A stretch of DNA of 36,168 nt from an uncultured Alphaproteobacteria bacterium. GTDB lineage: Bacteria > Pseudomonadota > Alphaproteobacteria > CACZRW01. Both the position numbers and the translations under genes were made by a program. Shown here in pieces: positions 1 through 7,831 of the stretch. Position 1 is the stretch's first letter. Each line of letters opens with the position of its first letter. A model generated the notes under the pieces. It was not told the DNA's origin. It searched no databases and worked only from the letters and a program-made list of their open reading frames with translations. The stretch spans positions 1 through 36,168 of the forward strand of contig CALXRE010000095.1 of the NCBI GenBank assembly GCA_944390645.1, written 5' to 3'.

Positions 1-143
1 GTTTTGGGCGATGTTCTAAAATCGGAGCTTTGAGTGGATGTAGTGATACTTCAATCCCTTACGTTAATAGTTCTAATTATCCTTATTATAGTGCGATATA
101 TATTATTGGAGAACCAATCAACTGGCAAAAACCAAATATTTAA
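1..143 (+). CDS. 3' end of an unrecognised gene (partial)
   Basis: A frame open from the left edge (first full codon at 3) ends in TAA at 141-143 and gives the last 46 residues of a protein. The tail is rich in Ser, Asn and Tyr, has two cysteines ten residues apart (CSKIGALSGC) and ends GEPINWQKPNI. That composition would suit an exported or surface protein such as a pilin-like C-terminus, but no family is recognisable. It converges on hslU, and a hairpin starts three bases after its stop. Confidence 0.5.
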   Translation, partial: FGRCSKIGALSGCSDTSIPYVNSSNYPYYSAIYIIGEPINWQKPNI

Positions 144-145
144 AA

Positions 146-169
146 AGGAAGGTTTACATAAACCTTCCT
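146..169 (-). terminator. Rho-independent terminator of hslVU
   Basis: A perfect 10-bp stem (AGGAAGGTTT at 146-155 and AAACCTTCCT at 160-169) encloses a 4-base loop. On the minus strand it is followed by a run of T, so it should end hslVU transcripts 9 bases past the hslU stop. On the plus strand it is followed by A-rich sequence, so it is less convincing for the left-hand partial gene, although the hairpin also lies just past that gene. Confidence 0.8.
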
Positions 170-177
170 AAAAATAT

Positions 178-1488
178 TTAAAGAATAAATCTTGCTAAAT
201 CACTGTTTTTATTCAAAGAACTTACTTTTTCTTTAACTGTCTCTGCGGTGATTGTTTCTTTGCTCCCTGCTTTTTCTGAAGCGTTAAAACTAATATCTTC
301 TAAAAGCCTTTCTAAAATAGTGTGGAGACGACGAGCTCCTATATTTTCTACACTTTGATTCATTTCGGCAGCGAAACGAGCAACTTCTACAATAGCATCA
401 GGCGTGATCTCTAAAGTTACGCCTTCCGTAGCAAGCAAAGCTTTATATTGAACAATAAGATTCGCTTCCGGTTCAGTTAAAATACGAACAAAATCTTCTT
501 GAGTTAAAGCATCAAGTTCTACTCTGATTGGTAACCTGCCTTGTAATTCAGGAAGTAAATCCGATGGCTTTGATAAATGAAAAGCTCCAGAAGTAATAAA
601 TAAAATATGATTAGTATTTACTGTTCCATATTTCGTACTTACGGTTGTACCTTCAATTAAAGGTAAAAGATCCCTTTGAACTCCTTCTCGTGAAACGTTA
701 CCTCTAACATGACCATCTTCTGTACCAGTTACTTTATCTATTTCATCTAGAAAAACTATTCCATTGTTTTCTACTGCTTGAATCGCGTTTTTCTTAATCA
801 AATCTTCATCCAAAAGCTTATCACTTTCTTCGGCTAATAAAAGTTCATAAGAATCTTTTACTTTTACAGTTCGTTTCTTATAGTTAGTACTTCCTTTACC
901 CAAAATATCTCCAAGACTTATCATTCCTACTTGAGAACCAGGCATACCAGGAATATCAAATGTCGGAAAACTATTTCCTGAATTGTCTATCAAAGAAATC
1001 TCTATTTCCTTATCATCAAGTTCTCCATTCCTGAGCATCGTACGAAATTTTTGCCTGGTTTCATTTGACGCACTCTCTCCTACTAGAGCTGTTATAACTC
1101 GTTCTTCTGCGTAAACTTCAGCTTTAGCTTTAACTCCTTTACGCATGCTCTCTCGAGTCATTTTTAACGAAACATCTAATAAGTCTCTTATAATGCTTTC
1201 AACATCTCTACCAACATAACCTATTTCTGTAAACTTCGTTGCTTCAACTTTAATAAAAGGTGCTTGAGCTAGCTTCGCTAAACGACGGGCTATCTCTGTC
1301 TTGCCAACTCCTGTAGGCCCTATCATTAAAATGTTCTTCGGTATAACTTCTTCCTTTAATTCAGGTGAAAGTTGCTGACGTCTCCAACGATTGCGTAATG
1401 CTATCGCTACTGCTCTTTTGGCTTCATGTTGACCGACAATAAAACGATCAAGCTCTGATACTATTTCTCGGGGGCTGAAAAATGTCAT
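178..1488 (-). CDS. hslU: HslU, ATPase subunit of the HslVU protease
   Basis: AAA+ unfoldase that feeds substrates to the HslV peptidase in the cytoplasm (ClpYQ). The protein starts [16 protein letters not shown], the family N-terminus. Walker A is GPTGVGKT at residues 57-64, Walker B contains VFLDEID, and the C-terminus LARFIL is the tail that docks into HslV. The length of 436 residues is normal for the family. A longer frame begins at 1527 inside hslV, but the ATG at 1488 is preferred: it matches the family N-terminus, has GAGGAA just upstream, and overlaps the hslV TGA by 4 bases (ATGA). This suggests translational coupling in a two-gene operon. Confidence 0.97.
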   Translation of the reverse strand: MTFFSPREIVSELDRFIVGQHEAKRAVAIALRNRWRRQQLSPELKEEVIPKNILMIGPTGVGKTEIARRLAKLAQAPFIKVEATKFTEIGYVGRDVESIIRDLLDVSLKMTRESMRKGVKAKAEVYAEERVITALVGESASNETRQKFRTMLRNGELDDKEIEISLIDNSGNSFPTFDIPGMPGSQVGMISLGDILGKGSTNYKKRTVKVKDSYELLLAEESDKLLDEDLIKKNAIQAVENNGIVFLDEIDKVTGTEDGHVRGNVSREGVQRDLLPLIEGTTVSTKYGTVNTNHILFITSGAFHLSKPSDLLPELQGRLPIRVELDALTQEDFVRILTEPEANLIVQYKALLATEGVTLEITPDAIVEVARFAAEMNQSVENIGARRLHTILERLLEDISFNASEKAGSKETITAETVKEKVSSLNKNSDLARFIL

Positions 1489-2027
1489 ATTTCCTCTATT
1501 ACTATATTTCCATTGGTGTAAATACAAATATCTCCGGCTATCTTTAATGCTCTTAAAGCTATATCTCTAGCTTCTAAGCCTTCGATGTCTTTTAACGCTC
1601 TAGCTGCCGCAAGAGCATATGGTCCTCCAGAGCCTATCCCTATAAGACCATCTTCTGGTTCCATTACATCGCCGTTACCAGATAAAATAAATGAAACTTC
1701 CTTGTCTGCTACAGCCATCATGGCTTCTAATTTCCTTAAATATCTATCCGTTCGCCAGTCCTTTGCTAGCTCTACGCACGCTCGTGTCAAATTGCCTGAA
1801 TGTTTCTCTAGTTTGCTTTCTAATCTTTCAAATAATGTAAACGCATCTGCTGTCGCTCCTGCAAAACCTGAAATAACTTTTCCTCCTCCTAAACGCCTAA
1901 CTTTTACTGCGTTCGATTTTAAAACCGTATTCCCAAAAGTTACTTGTCCATCACCTGCTATAACTACTTTGTCTCCTTTGCGAACTGAAAGAATAGTCGT
2001 TCCTCTCCATGTTAAGGCCTCTGTCAT
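1485..2027 (-). CDS. hslV: HslV, peptidase subunit of the HslVU protease
   Basis: Threonine peptidase related to proteasome beta subunits; it forms the double-hexamer chamber capped by HslU. The motif [21 protein letters not shown] is the family signature. The catalytic threonine should be T10 after removal of a nine-residue propeptide (MTEALTWRG). This is longer than in E. coli HslV, where only Met precedes the Thr. Total length is 180 residues. The ribosome site AAGGATT lies upstream of ATG 2027. It is the first gene of the hslVU operon, preceded by a heat-shock type promoter. Confidence 0.97.
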   Translation of the reverse strand: MTEALTWRGTTILSVRKGDKVVIAGDGQVTFGNTVLKSNAVKVRRLGGGKVISGFAGATADAFTLFERLESKLEKHSGNLTRACVELAKDWRTDRYLRKLEAMMAVADKEVSFILSGNGDVMEPEDGLIGIGSGGPYALAAARALKDIEGLEARDIALRALKIAGDICIYTNGNIVIEEI

Positions 2028-2060
2028 TTTTTAATCCTTTGCTTTTTATTACTATATATC

Positions 2061-2092
2061 TTTAAATAAGTTCATTTTTATATTAAAACAAG
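2061..2092 (-). promoter_or_regulatory. Probable RpoH (heat-shock) promoter of hslVU
   Basis: On the minus strand CTTG (2092-2089) is followed by an 18-base spacer and CTTATTTAAA (2070-2061). The published alphaproteobacterial RpoH consensus is CTTG-N17/18-CYTATNTNNG. All four -35 bases and nine of ten -10 bases match; only the final G differs. It sits 34 bases upstream of the hslV start codon, and hslVU is a classic heat-shock operon. Activity is inferred. Confidence 0.65.
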
Positions 2093-2142
2093 CTGTAAAA
2101 AAAAATATCTTATCTTTCGGCTAGAAAATAAAAGAGGTAAAT

Positions 2143-2517
2143 ATGTACGATAAAAATAATATCTTTGCTAAATTCTTAAACGGAGAAATTAAAGTACAAA
2201 AAATATACGAGGATGAATATGCTATCGCTTTTTATGATATAAATCCTCAAGCTCCTATCCATGTCTTGGTAATCCCAAAAGGTGAATTCTCTTCCTTCGA
2301 TGACTTCTCTGCTAATGCTTCTGATCAAGAAATCGCCGGTTATATAAGAGCTATCGGTAAAGTATCTCGAAATCTTAAAATTGAAAAAGATGGTTATAGA
2401 CTCCTTGTTAATGTCGGTATGAATGCAGGTCAAGAAGTTCCTCATCTTCATACTCATGTCTTTGCTGGAACTAAACTAGGAAAAATGATTTCGGTGGATA
2501 ACTCTTCGAAAAGATAA
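2143..2517 (+). CDS. HIT family nucleotide hydrolase/transferase (HinT-like)
   Basis: Small histidine-triad protein of 124 residues. The triad is H101-L-H103-T-H105 in PHLHTHVFAG, and the earlier NPQAPIHVLVIPK segment (about residues 34-46) is typical of the HinT branch, which hydrolyses purine nucleoside phosphoramidates such as AMP-lysine. An AGAGGT ribosome site precedes ATG 2143. It stands alone on the plus strand. Its last 42 bases overlap the 3' end of comM on the other strand. The residues past GKMISVD are an unconserved tail, so the overlap may be a recent run-on. The physiological substrate cannot be told from sequence. Confidence 0.93.
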   Translation: MYDKNNIFAKFLNGEIKVQKIYEDEYAIAFYDINPQAPIHVLVIPKGEFSSFDDFSANASDQEIAGYIRAIGKVSRNLKIEKDGYRLLVNVGMNAGQEVPHLHTHVFAGTKLGKMISVDNSSKR

Positions 2518-3993
2518 TGCTTCCGCTATATGAGGAGCTCGAACCTTTTCTTCCATACCTAAATCTGCAATCGTTCTCGCAACTCTTAAAACCCTATTGT
2601 ATCCTCGAGCTGAAAGCTTTAATTGTTCCGCTGCTGTAATTAATAATTTTTCTCCTTCTGAATCAGGATGAGAAAACTCTTCTAATATTTCTCCATCTGC
2701 TTCAGAGTTCCTTGATATTTTACTACCTTTATAGCGAGATATTTGAAGAGAAACAGCACAAAAAACTCTCTTAGCTATTTCTGCTGATGTCTCTGTAGAA
2801 CTACTATTTGTCATATCCCAAGGCGGAACAGATGGAACCTCTATATGCATATCTATTCGATCCAATAATGGTCCAGATATCTTTGATTGATATTCTTCTC
2901 CACACTTAGGTGCTCGTGAACATTCTTGGCCTGGAGTCCCTAAATATCCGCAACGACATGGATTCATCGCAGCAACTAATTGAAACTTCGCTGGATAACT
3001 AACATGTAAATTTGCTCTGGATATTGAAATACTCCCTGTTTCCAAAGGTTGACGTAAAGCCTCTAATGCTGAACGTTGAAACTCTGGAAGCTCATCTAAA
3101 AATAATACCCCTTTATGTGCTAAAGATACTTCTCCTGGCTTAGCTTTATTGCCTCCTCCTACTAGCGAAACCATAGACGCAGAATGATGCGGAGAACGAT
3201 ATGGCCTATTAGAAACTAAACGACCTTCTTTAATCATACCTGCTATGGAATGAATCATGCTTACTTCTAAAATCTCCTTAGATGTTAGTGCCGGTAATAA
3301 AGAAGGAAGACGCGAAGCAAGCATCGATTTTCCTGCTCCTGGTGGACCTATTAATAAAAGATTATGACCTCCTGCTGCCGCAATCTCTAGTGCCCTTTTC
3401 GCACTTTCTTGCCCTTTAATGTCTTTTATATCTAAAAAACTAGTATTTACTTCTGGACTCAATTTCTCTGGATAGGGAAGGGTGCATAATCCTTTAAAAT
3501 GATTTATAAGCTCTAATAAACTAGAAGCAGCTAAAATATTGCTAATACCAGACCATGCTGCTTCTGAACCTTGACTAAAAGGACAAATAAATCCTTGATT
3601 TAGAGAATTAGCAAAAATAGCTGCCGGTAAAATACCTGTAACTCCAGAAATCGTTCCATCTAATCCTAATTCTCCCATAATTGTAAAACTAGAAACAGAT
3701 CTCTCCGGTATAATCTCCATTGCTGAAAGTAAACCTAAGGCTATTGGTAAATCAAAATGACTCCCTTCCTTAACAATATTTGCTGGGGCTAAATTAACTG
3801 TTATTCTTTTCGGTGGTAATGAAAGTCCTAATCCACTTAACGCAGATCTTACTCTTTCTCTGCTCTCTGCAACCGCTTTGTCTGCTAACCCAACTATCGT
3901 AAAAGACGGTAAACCATTGGCTATTTGAACTTCAACTCTAACTGGAAGTACTTCTATACCTTGAAACGAAACTGTGTAAACTCTAGATAACAT
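2476..3993 (-). CDS. comM: ComM/YifB family AAA+ ATPase (Mg-chelatase-like)
   Basis: ComM is a hexameric helicase known to extend branch migration during natural transformation in gammaproteobacteria; homologues also occur in species not known to be competent. There is an N-terminal Lon-protease-like fold domain (about residues 20-170), Walker A GPPGAGKS at 216-223, Walker B VLFLDELPEF, and a cysteine cluster CRCGYLG..C....KC that is probably a metal site. The family C-terminal domain ends RRVIHRN. Length 505 is normal. The ATG follows directly on the TAA of the upstream lipoprotein gene with no clear ribosome site, so it is probably translationally coupled as the last gene of the rsmI operon. 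Confidence 0.93.
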   Translation of the reverse strand: MLSRVYTVSFQGIEVLPVRVEVQIANGLPSFTIVGLADKAVAESRERVRSALSGLGLSLPPKRITVNLAPANIVKEGSHFDLPIALGLLSAMEIIPERSVSSFTIMGELGLDGTISGVTGILPAAIFANSLNQGFICPFSQGSEAAWSGISNILAASSLLELINHFKGLCTLPYPEKLSPEVNTSFLDIKDIKGQESAKRALEIAAAGGHNLLLIGPPGAGKSMLASRLPSLLPALTSKEILEVSMIHSIAGMIKEGRLVSNRPYRSPHHSASMVSLVGGGNKAKPGEVSLAHKGVLFLDELPEFQRSALEALRQPLETGSISISRANLHVSYPAKFQLVAAMNPCRCGYLGTPGQECSRAPKCGEEYQSKISGPLLDRIDMHIEVPSVPPWDMTNSSSTETSAEIAKRVFCAVSLQISRYKGSKISRNSEADGEILEEFSHPDSEGEKLLITAAEQLKLSARGYNRVLRVARTIADLGMEEKVRAPHIAEALSFRRVIHRNHFS

Positions 3994-4365
3994 TTACCAA
4001 CGCGGTGTTACGTCTTCTCCTCTATAACGACGGGAAGGGTAATTGCCATATTCTATCTTGTCATCTTTTGCTGTAAACCTTGGTATGTCCGTAACCCTTA
4101 CAAAGCCTCGACTCTCCATGCCTTTAGCACAATTCTCTACTTCTGATGAAAAAAGTCCCGTAGTCGTTAATGTATAAGAATTACATTCTACTATCTCTCT
4201 AGATATAGGATGTTGAAGTAAAATCCTATCTGGTTTCGCATTAAAGCTTCTAAGATCTGTGGTCTTGCCTGGAGAACTTATAACTTCAGGTCCTTCAGAC
4301 GAAGAGGTGGAACACGAGCTTAAACCAAAGGAAAAAATAAACAAAAATATTAATAAAAATCTCAT
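3994..4365 (-). CDS. Small lipoprotein of unknown function
   Basis: A 123-residue protein with a lipoprotein signal peptide: MRFLLIFLFIFSFGLSSC, with the lipobox cysteine at 18, then a Ser-rich linker. The mature part has two further cysteines (CNSYTLTTTGLFSSEVENC) that could form a disulfide, and ends in a basic segment with YPSRRYRGEDV. The ATG at 4365 is preferred over an in-frame ATG at 4383 because GAGG lies just upstream and the signal peptide then starts cleanly. It lies between the DolP-like gene and comM and abuts comM exactly. I do not recognise the family; an outer-membrane location is inferred from the lipobox. Confidence 0.8.
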   Translation of the reverse strand: MRFLLIFLFIFSFGLSSCSTSSSEGPEVISSPGKTTDLRSFNAKPDRILLQHPISREIVECNSYTLTTTGLFSSEVENCAKGMESRGFVRVTDIPRFTAKDDKIEYGNYPSRRYRGEDVTPRW

Positions 4366-4444
4366 AGTAACCTCAGAAATCAAAATTAAAACTATTAAAG
4401 TCTAAACTATTTTCTAAAAATTACCAGTAAATACAGCATTAGAG

Positions 4445-5020
4445 TTATTCTTCTATGATGATTATATAATCAACTATTTTTCGTAAACCTGAAATATTTC
4501 GAAGCCTTTCTAATACTAACTTCTTTTCTTCAAGACTTTTAGTCGAACCAATAATGTAGGCTATCCTATCTTGAACAACAGTTTTATAGTTCGCTGATGT
4601 GATATGCTCACCTCCTAATAATTCCGCAAAAATCTTTTTGTTTAAAAAAATATCTATTCCATCAGATCTAACACTATCTTTGTCTTTTAAACTTATATGA
4701 TTGTAAATGTCTGTAATGTAAGAATTTGACCTTGTTATTTCTATTATATCTTGTATCTCTGATTCTGTTTCTACACTCCCTGTGAGTAATGCTCTACGCT
4801 CGGAAACAAAAATTGAAACCTCCGTTAAATAAGCGTGATTCTTTTGAAAAAATTCGTTCTTTAAATAAATTTCTGTCTCGGAATCTTTAACTGAATCTCC
4901 AAAAGGCCTGTCTTCTGTGGCAAAATTAGCTACTGTATTACCTGCTACTACCGCTGTACAACTAGAAAAAAAAGAAATCAAAAATAAAAGAAAACTAAAA
5001 AAGAAAAATTTAAAAAACAT
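4445..5020 (-). CDS. dolP: Dual BON-domain lipoprotein, DolP (YraP)-like
   Basis: Outer-membrane lipoprotein with two BON domains; E. coli DolP supports outer-membrane integrity and BAM function. Signal peptide MFFKFFFFSFLLFLISFFSSC puts the lipidated cysteine at 21. BON1 covers about residues 45-112 (with RALLTGSVET) and BON2 about 119-190 (with IAYIIGSTKS). The length of 191 residues equals that of E. coli DolP. A TTG in the same frame at 5032 is possible, but the ATG at 5020 gives a proper signal peptide and starts two bases after the yraN stop. The order rsmI-yraN-dolP next to an LpoA-like gene mirrors the enterobacterial cluster, which supports orthology. Confidence 0.85.
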   Translation of the reverse strand: MFFKFFFFSFLLFLISFFSSCTAVVAGNTVANFATEDRPFGDSVKDSETEIYLKNEFFQKNHAYLTEVSIFVSERRALLTGSVETESEIQDIIEITRSNSYITDIYNHISLKDKDSVRSDGIDIFLNKKIFAELLGGEHITSANYKTVVQDRIAYIIGSTKSLEEKKLVLERLRNISGLRKIVDYIIIIEE

Positions 5021-5022
5021 TC

Positions 5023-5421
5023 TTACCACCAATCTTTACGCCAAGCATCTTTTATATGAATAGGATAACTCTTTTCTCCTAATAAAATAGCATCAAAGCG
5101 TACCCCATAATCAAGATATTCTGAATGTAAAGATAAAAAAAACTCAGCTGCTCTAAATATCCTCTTTTTACTGTAAGTACTTATAGAATAAGCTGCTTCA
5201 TCTATGTGCTTTCGAAACTTTACTTCAATGAAAATTATATTCTTCCCTTTTGTTGCTATAATATCTATTTCTCCTGCTCCAATCCCTCGACCACTGACAA
5301 AATTCCTATTTAATATTTTGTACCCCTTTAATCGTAGCCAATTTGCTGCAATGGTTTCCATTGCATAACCTTTGTTCCTAGATTCTTTACCTATAGTTAC
5401 TTTATCTATTTGCTTTTGCAT
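5023..5421 (-). CDS. yraN: YraN family (UPF0102) endonuclease-like protein
   Basis: Small protein of 132 residues with a PD-(D/E)XK nuclease-like core: GEIDIIA (D53) followed by IIFIEVK (E66-x-K68), and an upstream E22 in the first helix. The biochemical role of the family is poorly defined; a nuclease linked to DNA processing is often suggested. It overlaps the rsmI 3' end by 20 bases and its TAA is two bases from the dolP ATG, so the three are surely co-transcribed. The ribosome site is weak (TTAAAG), consistent with coupling to rsmI. Confidence 0.92.
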   Translation of the reverse strand: MQKQIDKVTIGKESRNKGYAMETIAANWLRLKGYKILNRNFVSGRGIGAGEIDIIATKGKNIIFIEVKFRKHIDEAAYSISTYSKKRIFRAAEFFLSLHSEYLDYGVRFDAILLGEKSYPIHIKDAWRKDWW

Positions 5422-6271
5422 CTTTAATTTTTAAGGCTTCTTCGTATAAGAGTTTCTTATTTATTTTATATTGTTCAGAAACAATAGCTGTAGCATCTTT
5501 TAAAGAAAGAAAATCTAATAGTTTGTATAAAAGATTCTTTGCTTCTTCTTCTCTTTCAAATGATGAAACTTCTTCTAAGGGATTTATAACGATAACTACT
5601 TCTCCTTTAACTTCTCCTCGATCTTGATAGTACTTTATTAAATCTAATATGTTAAAGCGAATACTCTCTTCAAAATGTTTCGTAAGCTCCCTTATTACGG
5701 CTCCAGAACAATTACCAAAAACCTCAAATATACTTCTTAGGGTATCTAATAAACGATGCGGTGATTCATAAAAAATAATTGAGGCTGATATACCTTTTAA
5801 TTTAATTAACTCTTTTTCCTTCGCTGCTTGTTTCGAAGGTAAAAAACCATAAAAGAAAAATTTGTCAGTTGGTAAACCTGAAAGTTGTAAAGCTGTTAAA
5901 ACTGCAGAAGCTCCTGGACATGACGTAACATAACAACCTTGGTCAAAACAATCCCTGACTAAACGATATCCTGGATCTGAAATAAGCGGAGTCCCTGCAT
6001 CTGAAACTAAAGCAACGCTCTTGCCTGATAAAATAAAAGATATCACTTTAGGGCGAATAATATCTGCGTTGTGTTCATGATATGATAAAAAATTTTTGCC
6101 CCTTATCCCTAAAAGATCTAAAAGCTTTCCTGTAACCCTAGTATCTTCACAAGCTATAATGTCTGCACTAAAAAGCACTTCCTCTGCTCTATGAGTAATA
6201 TCACCAAGATTGCCTATCGGTGTCGAAACAAGATATAATCCAGGAATGAGGTTCTTTTTTGTATCTAACAT
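5402..6271 (-). CDS. rsmI: RsmI, 16S rRNA C1402 2'-O-methyltransferase
   Basis: SAM-dependent methyltransferase of the tetrapyrrole-methylase fold that modifies C1402 at the ribosomal P site. Family motifs are STPIGNLGDIT (16-26), CEDTR (41-45) and VSDAGTPLISDPG (89-101), then FFYGFLPSK and YESPHRL. Length 289 is normal. It leads the leftward operon rsmI-yraN-dolP-lipoprotein-comM. Only 54 bases separate it from the divergent LpoA-like gene, so the two promoters must share or overlap that space. Confidence 0.96.
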   Translation of the reverse strand: MLDTKKNLIPGLYLVSTPIGNLGDITHRAEEVLFSADIIACEDTRVTGKLLDLLGIRGKNFLSYHEHNADIIRPKVISFILSGKSVALVSDAGTPLISDPGYRLVRDCFDQGCYVTSCPGASAVLTALQLSGLPTDKFFFYGFLPSKQAAKEKELIKLKGISASIIFYESPHRLLDTLRSIFEVFGNCSGAVIRELTKHFEESIRFNILDLIKYYQDRGEVKGEVVIVINPLEEVSSFEREEEAKNLLYKLLDFLSLKDATAIVSEQYKINKKLLYEEALKIKDAKANR

Positions 6272-6325
6272 TTTTTTCTTCTTTAGCTTAATATATAAAA
6301 AATTTTATTTAAAGGAGACTAACAC

Positions 6326-7831
6326 GTGCAGTTTTTTAGAAAAGCTTTTATATTCGGATATATACTAACTTTTTGTTTTTGTATTACTTCTTGTGCAAAA
6401 AATAATTATTACCCTATAACAAAAACAGCAGAACAAAAACCAACCTCTTTGGTGGAAAATGTAAATCAATCTGAGCCTGATCTACAAAAAACTGAAAACT
6501 TAGAACTTGAAGAAATAACTCCTATATCAGAAGAAAAACAAACAGAAAATCAAACATTTTTTGAAAAAATAATGGCAAAACTAAAATCTATACAACCAAG
6601 TAATCTTAAAACAGAAAATGATTCTTCTTTGCGAGTCGGAATGTTACTGCCTTTGTCTGGTAAAGCCGCTGAAACTGGAAAAGCTATGCAAAATGCAGCT
6701 ATGTTAGCTCTCTTAGAAACTGGCGATAAAAATATGATTGTACAGTTCTATGATACTCAAGGAACTCCTGAAGGTGCTACCCAGGCTCTTAATACAGCTA
6801 TACAGCAAGGAACTAACTTAATCGTCGGTCCTCTCTTCTCTGCTGAAGTTAGAGCCGTAAAAGCTGAATTGGGATTCCGAAATATTGATATTATAACTTT
6901 TTCTTCTGATCCTTCAGTTTTGGGAAATGATGTGTTCTCTATTGCTCTTTTAGTCCCTCAACAAGTGGAAAAAATTATTACTTATGCTTGTGAAAACGGA
7001 TATAAAAAATTCGCTGTCCTCGCACAAAGTAATGAAATGGGAGAATTCGTAATTTCTTCTGCTCAAAATGCAGCTGAAAAGTGTGGTGCTGAAATAACTA
7101 AAACTGGTTTTTATAATCCTATAAATACTGATATGTCTGGAGCTGTTAAAGCTATTTTGCCTGAAGCAATGCTCCTAAAACTAGAAAAAGAAAGACTAAG
7201 AGAACAAGGATATGAAGTCCAAGAAGAAGTGATTTTTGATGCTGAAGGAAATAAAATAGATGAAAATAATATCGTTTTTGATTTTGATGCCGTCTTGATC
7301 GCTGACGATGGCGTAAGATTAAGATCTTTAGGTGCTTTGCTTGCTTACTATGATGTAACTCCAGATAAAATAAAAACTCTTGGTATATCTTTATGGGACG
7401 ATCCTAATGTCCGAAAAGAACCTGCTTTAATTGGTGGTTGGTATCCAAATTTAGATAAATCTGGATTCTATGAATTCGCTGAAAAATATAAAGCTGTCTA
7501 TGAAGGTAAAAATCCTCCACGAATTGCAAGTCAGGCTTATGATGCTATTGCTCTTGCTGCTGTCTTGGCAAGAAAAGGGGATATTTCTGATAAAGCTATT
7601 ACTGATCCTTCAGGATTCGTAGGCGTTGATGGCTTGTTCCGCTTCTTGGAAGATGGTAATTCTGAACGAAGCCTAGCAATTATGCAGGTAACTAAAAAAG
7701 GCCCTGATAAAACCATTAGTCCTGCTCCAACTAGATTCTCTATTCAAAACTTTAATAAAGAAGAAATTCAAAATCAAAATATAAACTCTTTTGAATATGG
7801 TGTTTGGGGGGAAAATAAAGCTGATTTCTAA
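6326..7831 (+). CDS. LpoA-like lipoprotein, penicillin-binding protein activator
   Basis: Lipoprotein of 501 residues with signal peptide and lipobox (CFCITSC), a low-complexity Glu/Gln/Thr linker to about residue 100, then a periplasmic binding protein type 1 domain (RVGMLLPLSGKAAETGKAMQ, LIVGPLFSAEV, GGWYPNLD, ASQAYDAIALAA). In gammaproteobacteria LpoA activates the peptidoglycan synthase PBP1A from the outer membrane; alphaproteobacterial members next to rsmI carry the same annotation, but the function is less tested there. The start is GTG, with AAAGGAGA 7 bases upstream. It diverges from rsmI and its stop overlaps the hemW stop by 3 bases. Confidence 0.88.
   Translation: MQFFRKAFIFGYILTFCFCITSCAKNNYYPITKTAEQKPTSLVENVNQSEPDLQKTENLELEEITPISEEKQTENQTFFEKIMAKLKSIQPSNLKTENDSSLRVGMLLPLSGKAAETGKAMQNAAMLALLETGDKNMIVQFYDTQGTPEGATQALNTAIQQGTNLIVGPLFSAEVRAVKAELGFRNIDIITFSSDPSVLGNDVFSIALLVPQQVEKIITYACENGYKKFAVLAQSNEMGEFVISSAQNAAEKCGAEITKTGFYNPINTDMSGAVKAILPEAMLLKLEKERLREQGYEVQEEVIFDAEGNKIDENNIVFDFDAVLIADDGVRLRSLGALLAYYDVTPDKIKTLGISLWDDPNVRKEPALIGGWYPNLDKSGFYEFAEKYKAVYEGKNPPRIASQAYDAIALAAVLARKGDISDKAITDPSGFVGVDGLFRFLEDGNSERSLAIMQVTKKGPDKTISPAPTRFSIQNFNKEEIQNQNINSFEYGVWGENKADF

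Noticed and set aside
1489-1527. Longer HslU start inside hslV
   Set aside because: The family N-terminus MTxFSPREIV begins at the ATG at 1488, which also has the ribosome site and a 4-base overlap with hslV.
1585-2034. 149-codon plus-strand frame opposite hslV
   Set aside because: Shadow of hslV on the other strand; no recognisable protein features.
7828-7831. Terminator between the LpoA-like gene and hemW
   Set aside because: The stop codons overlap and no hairpin with a T run is visible around them.
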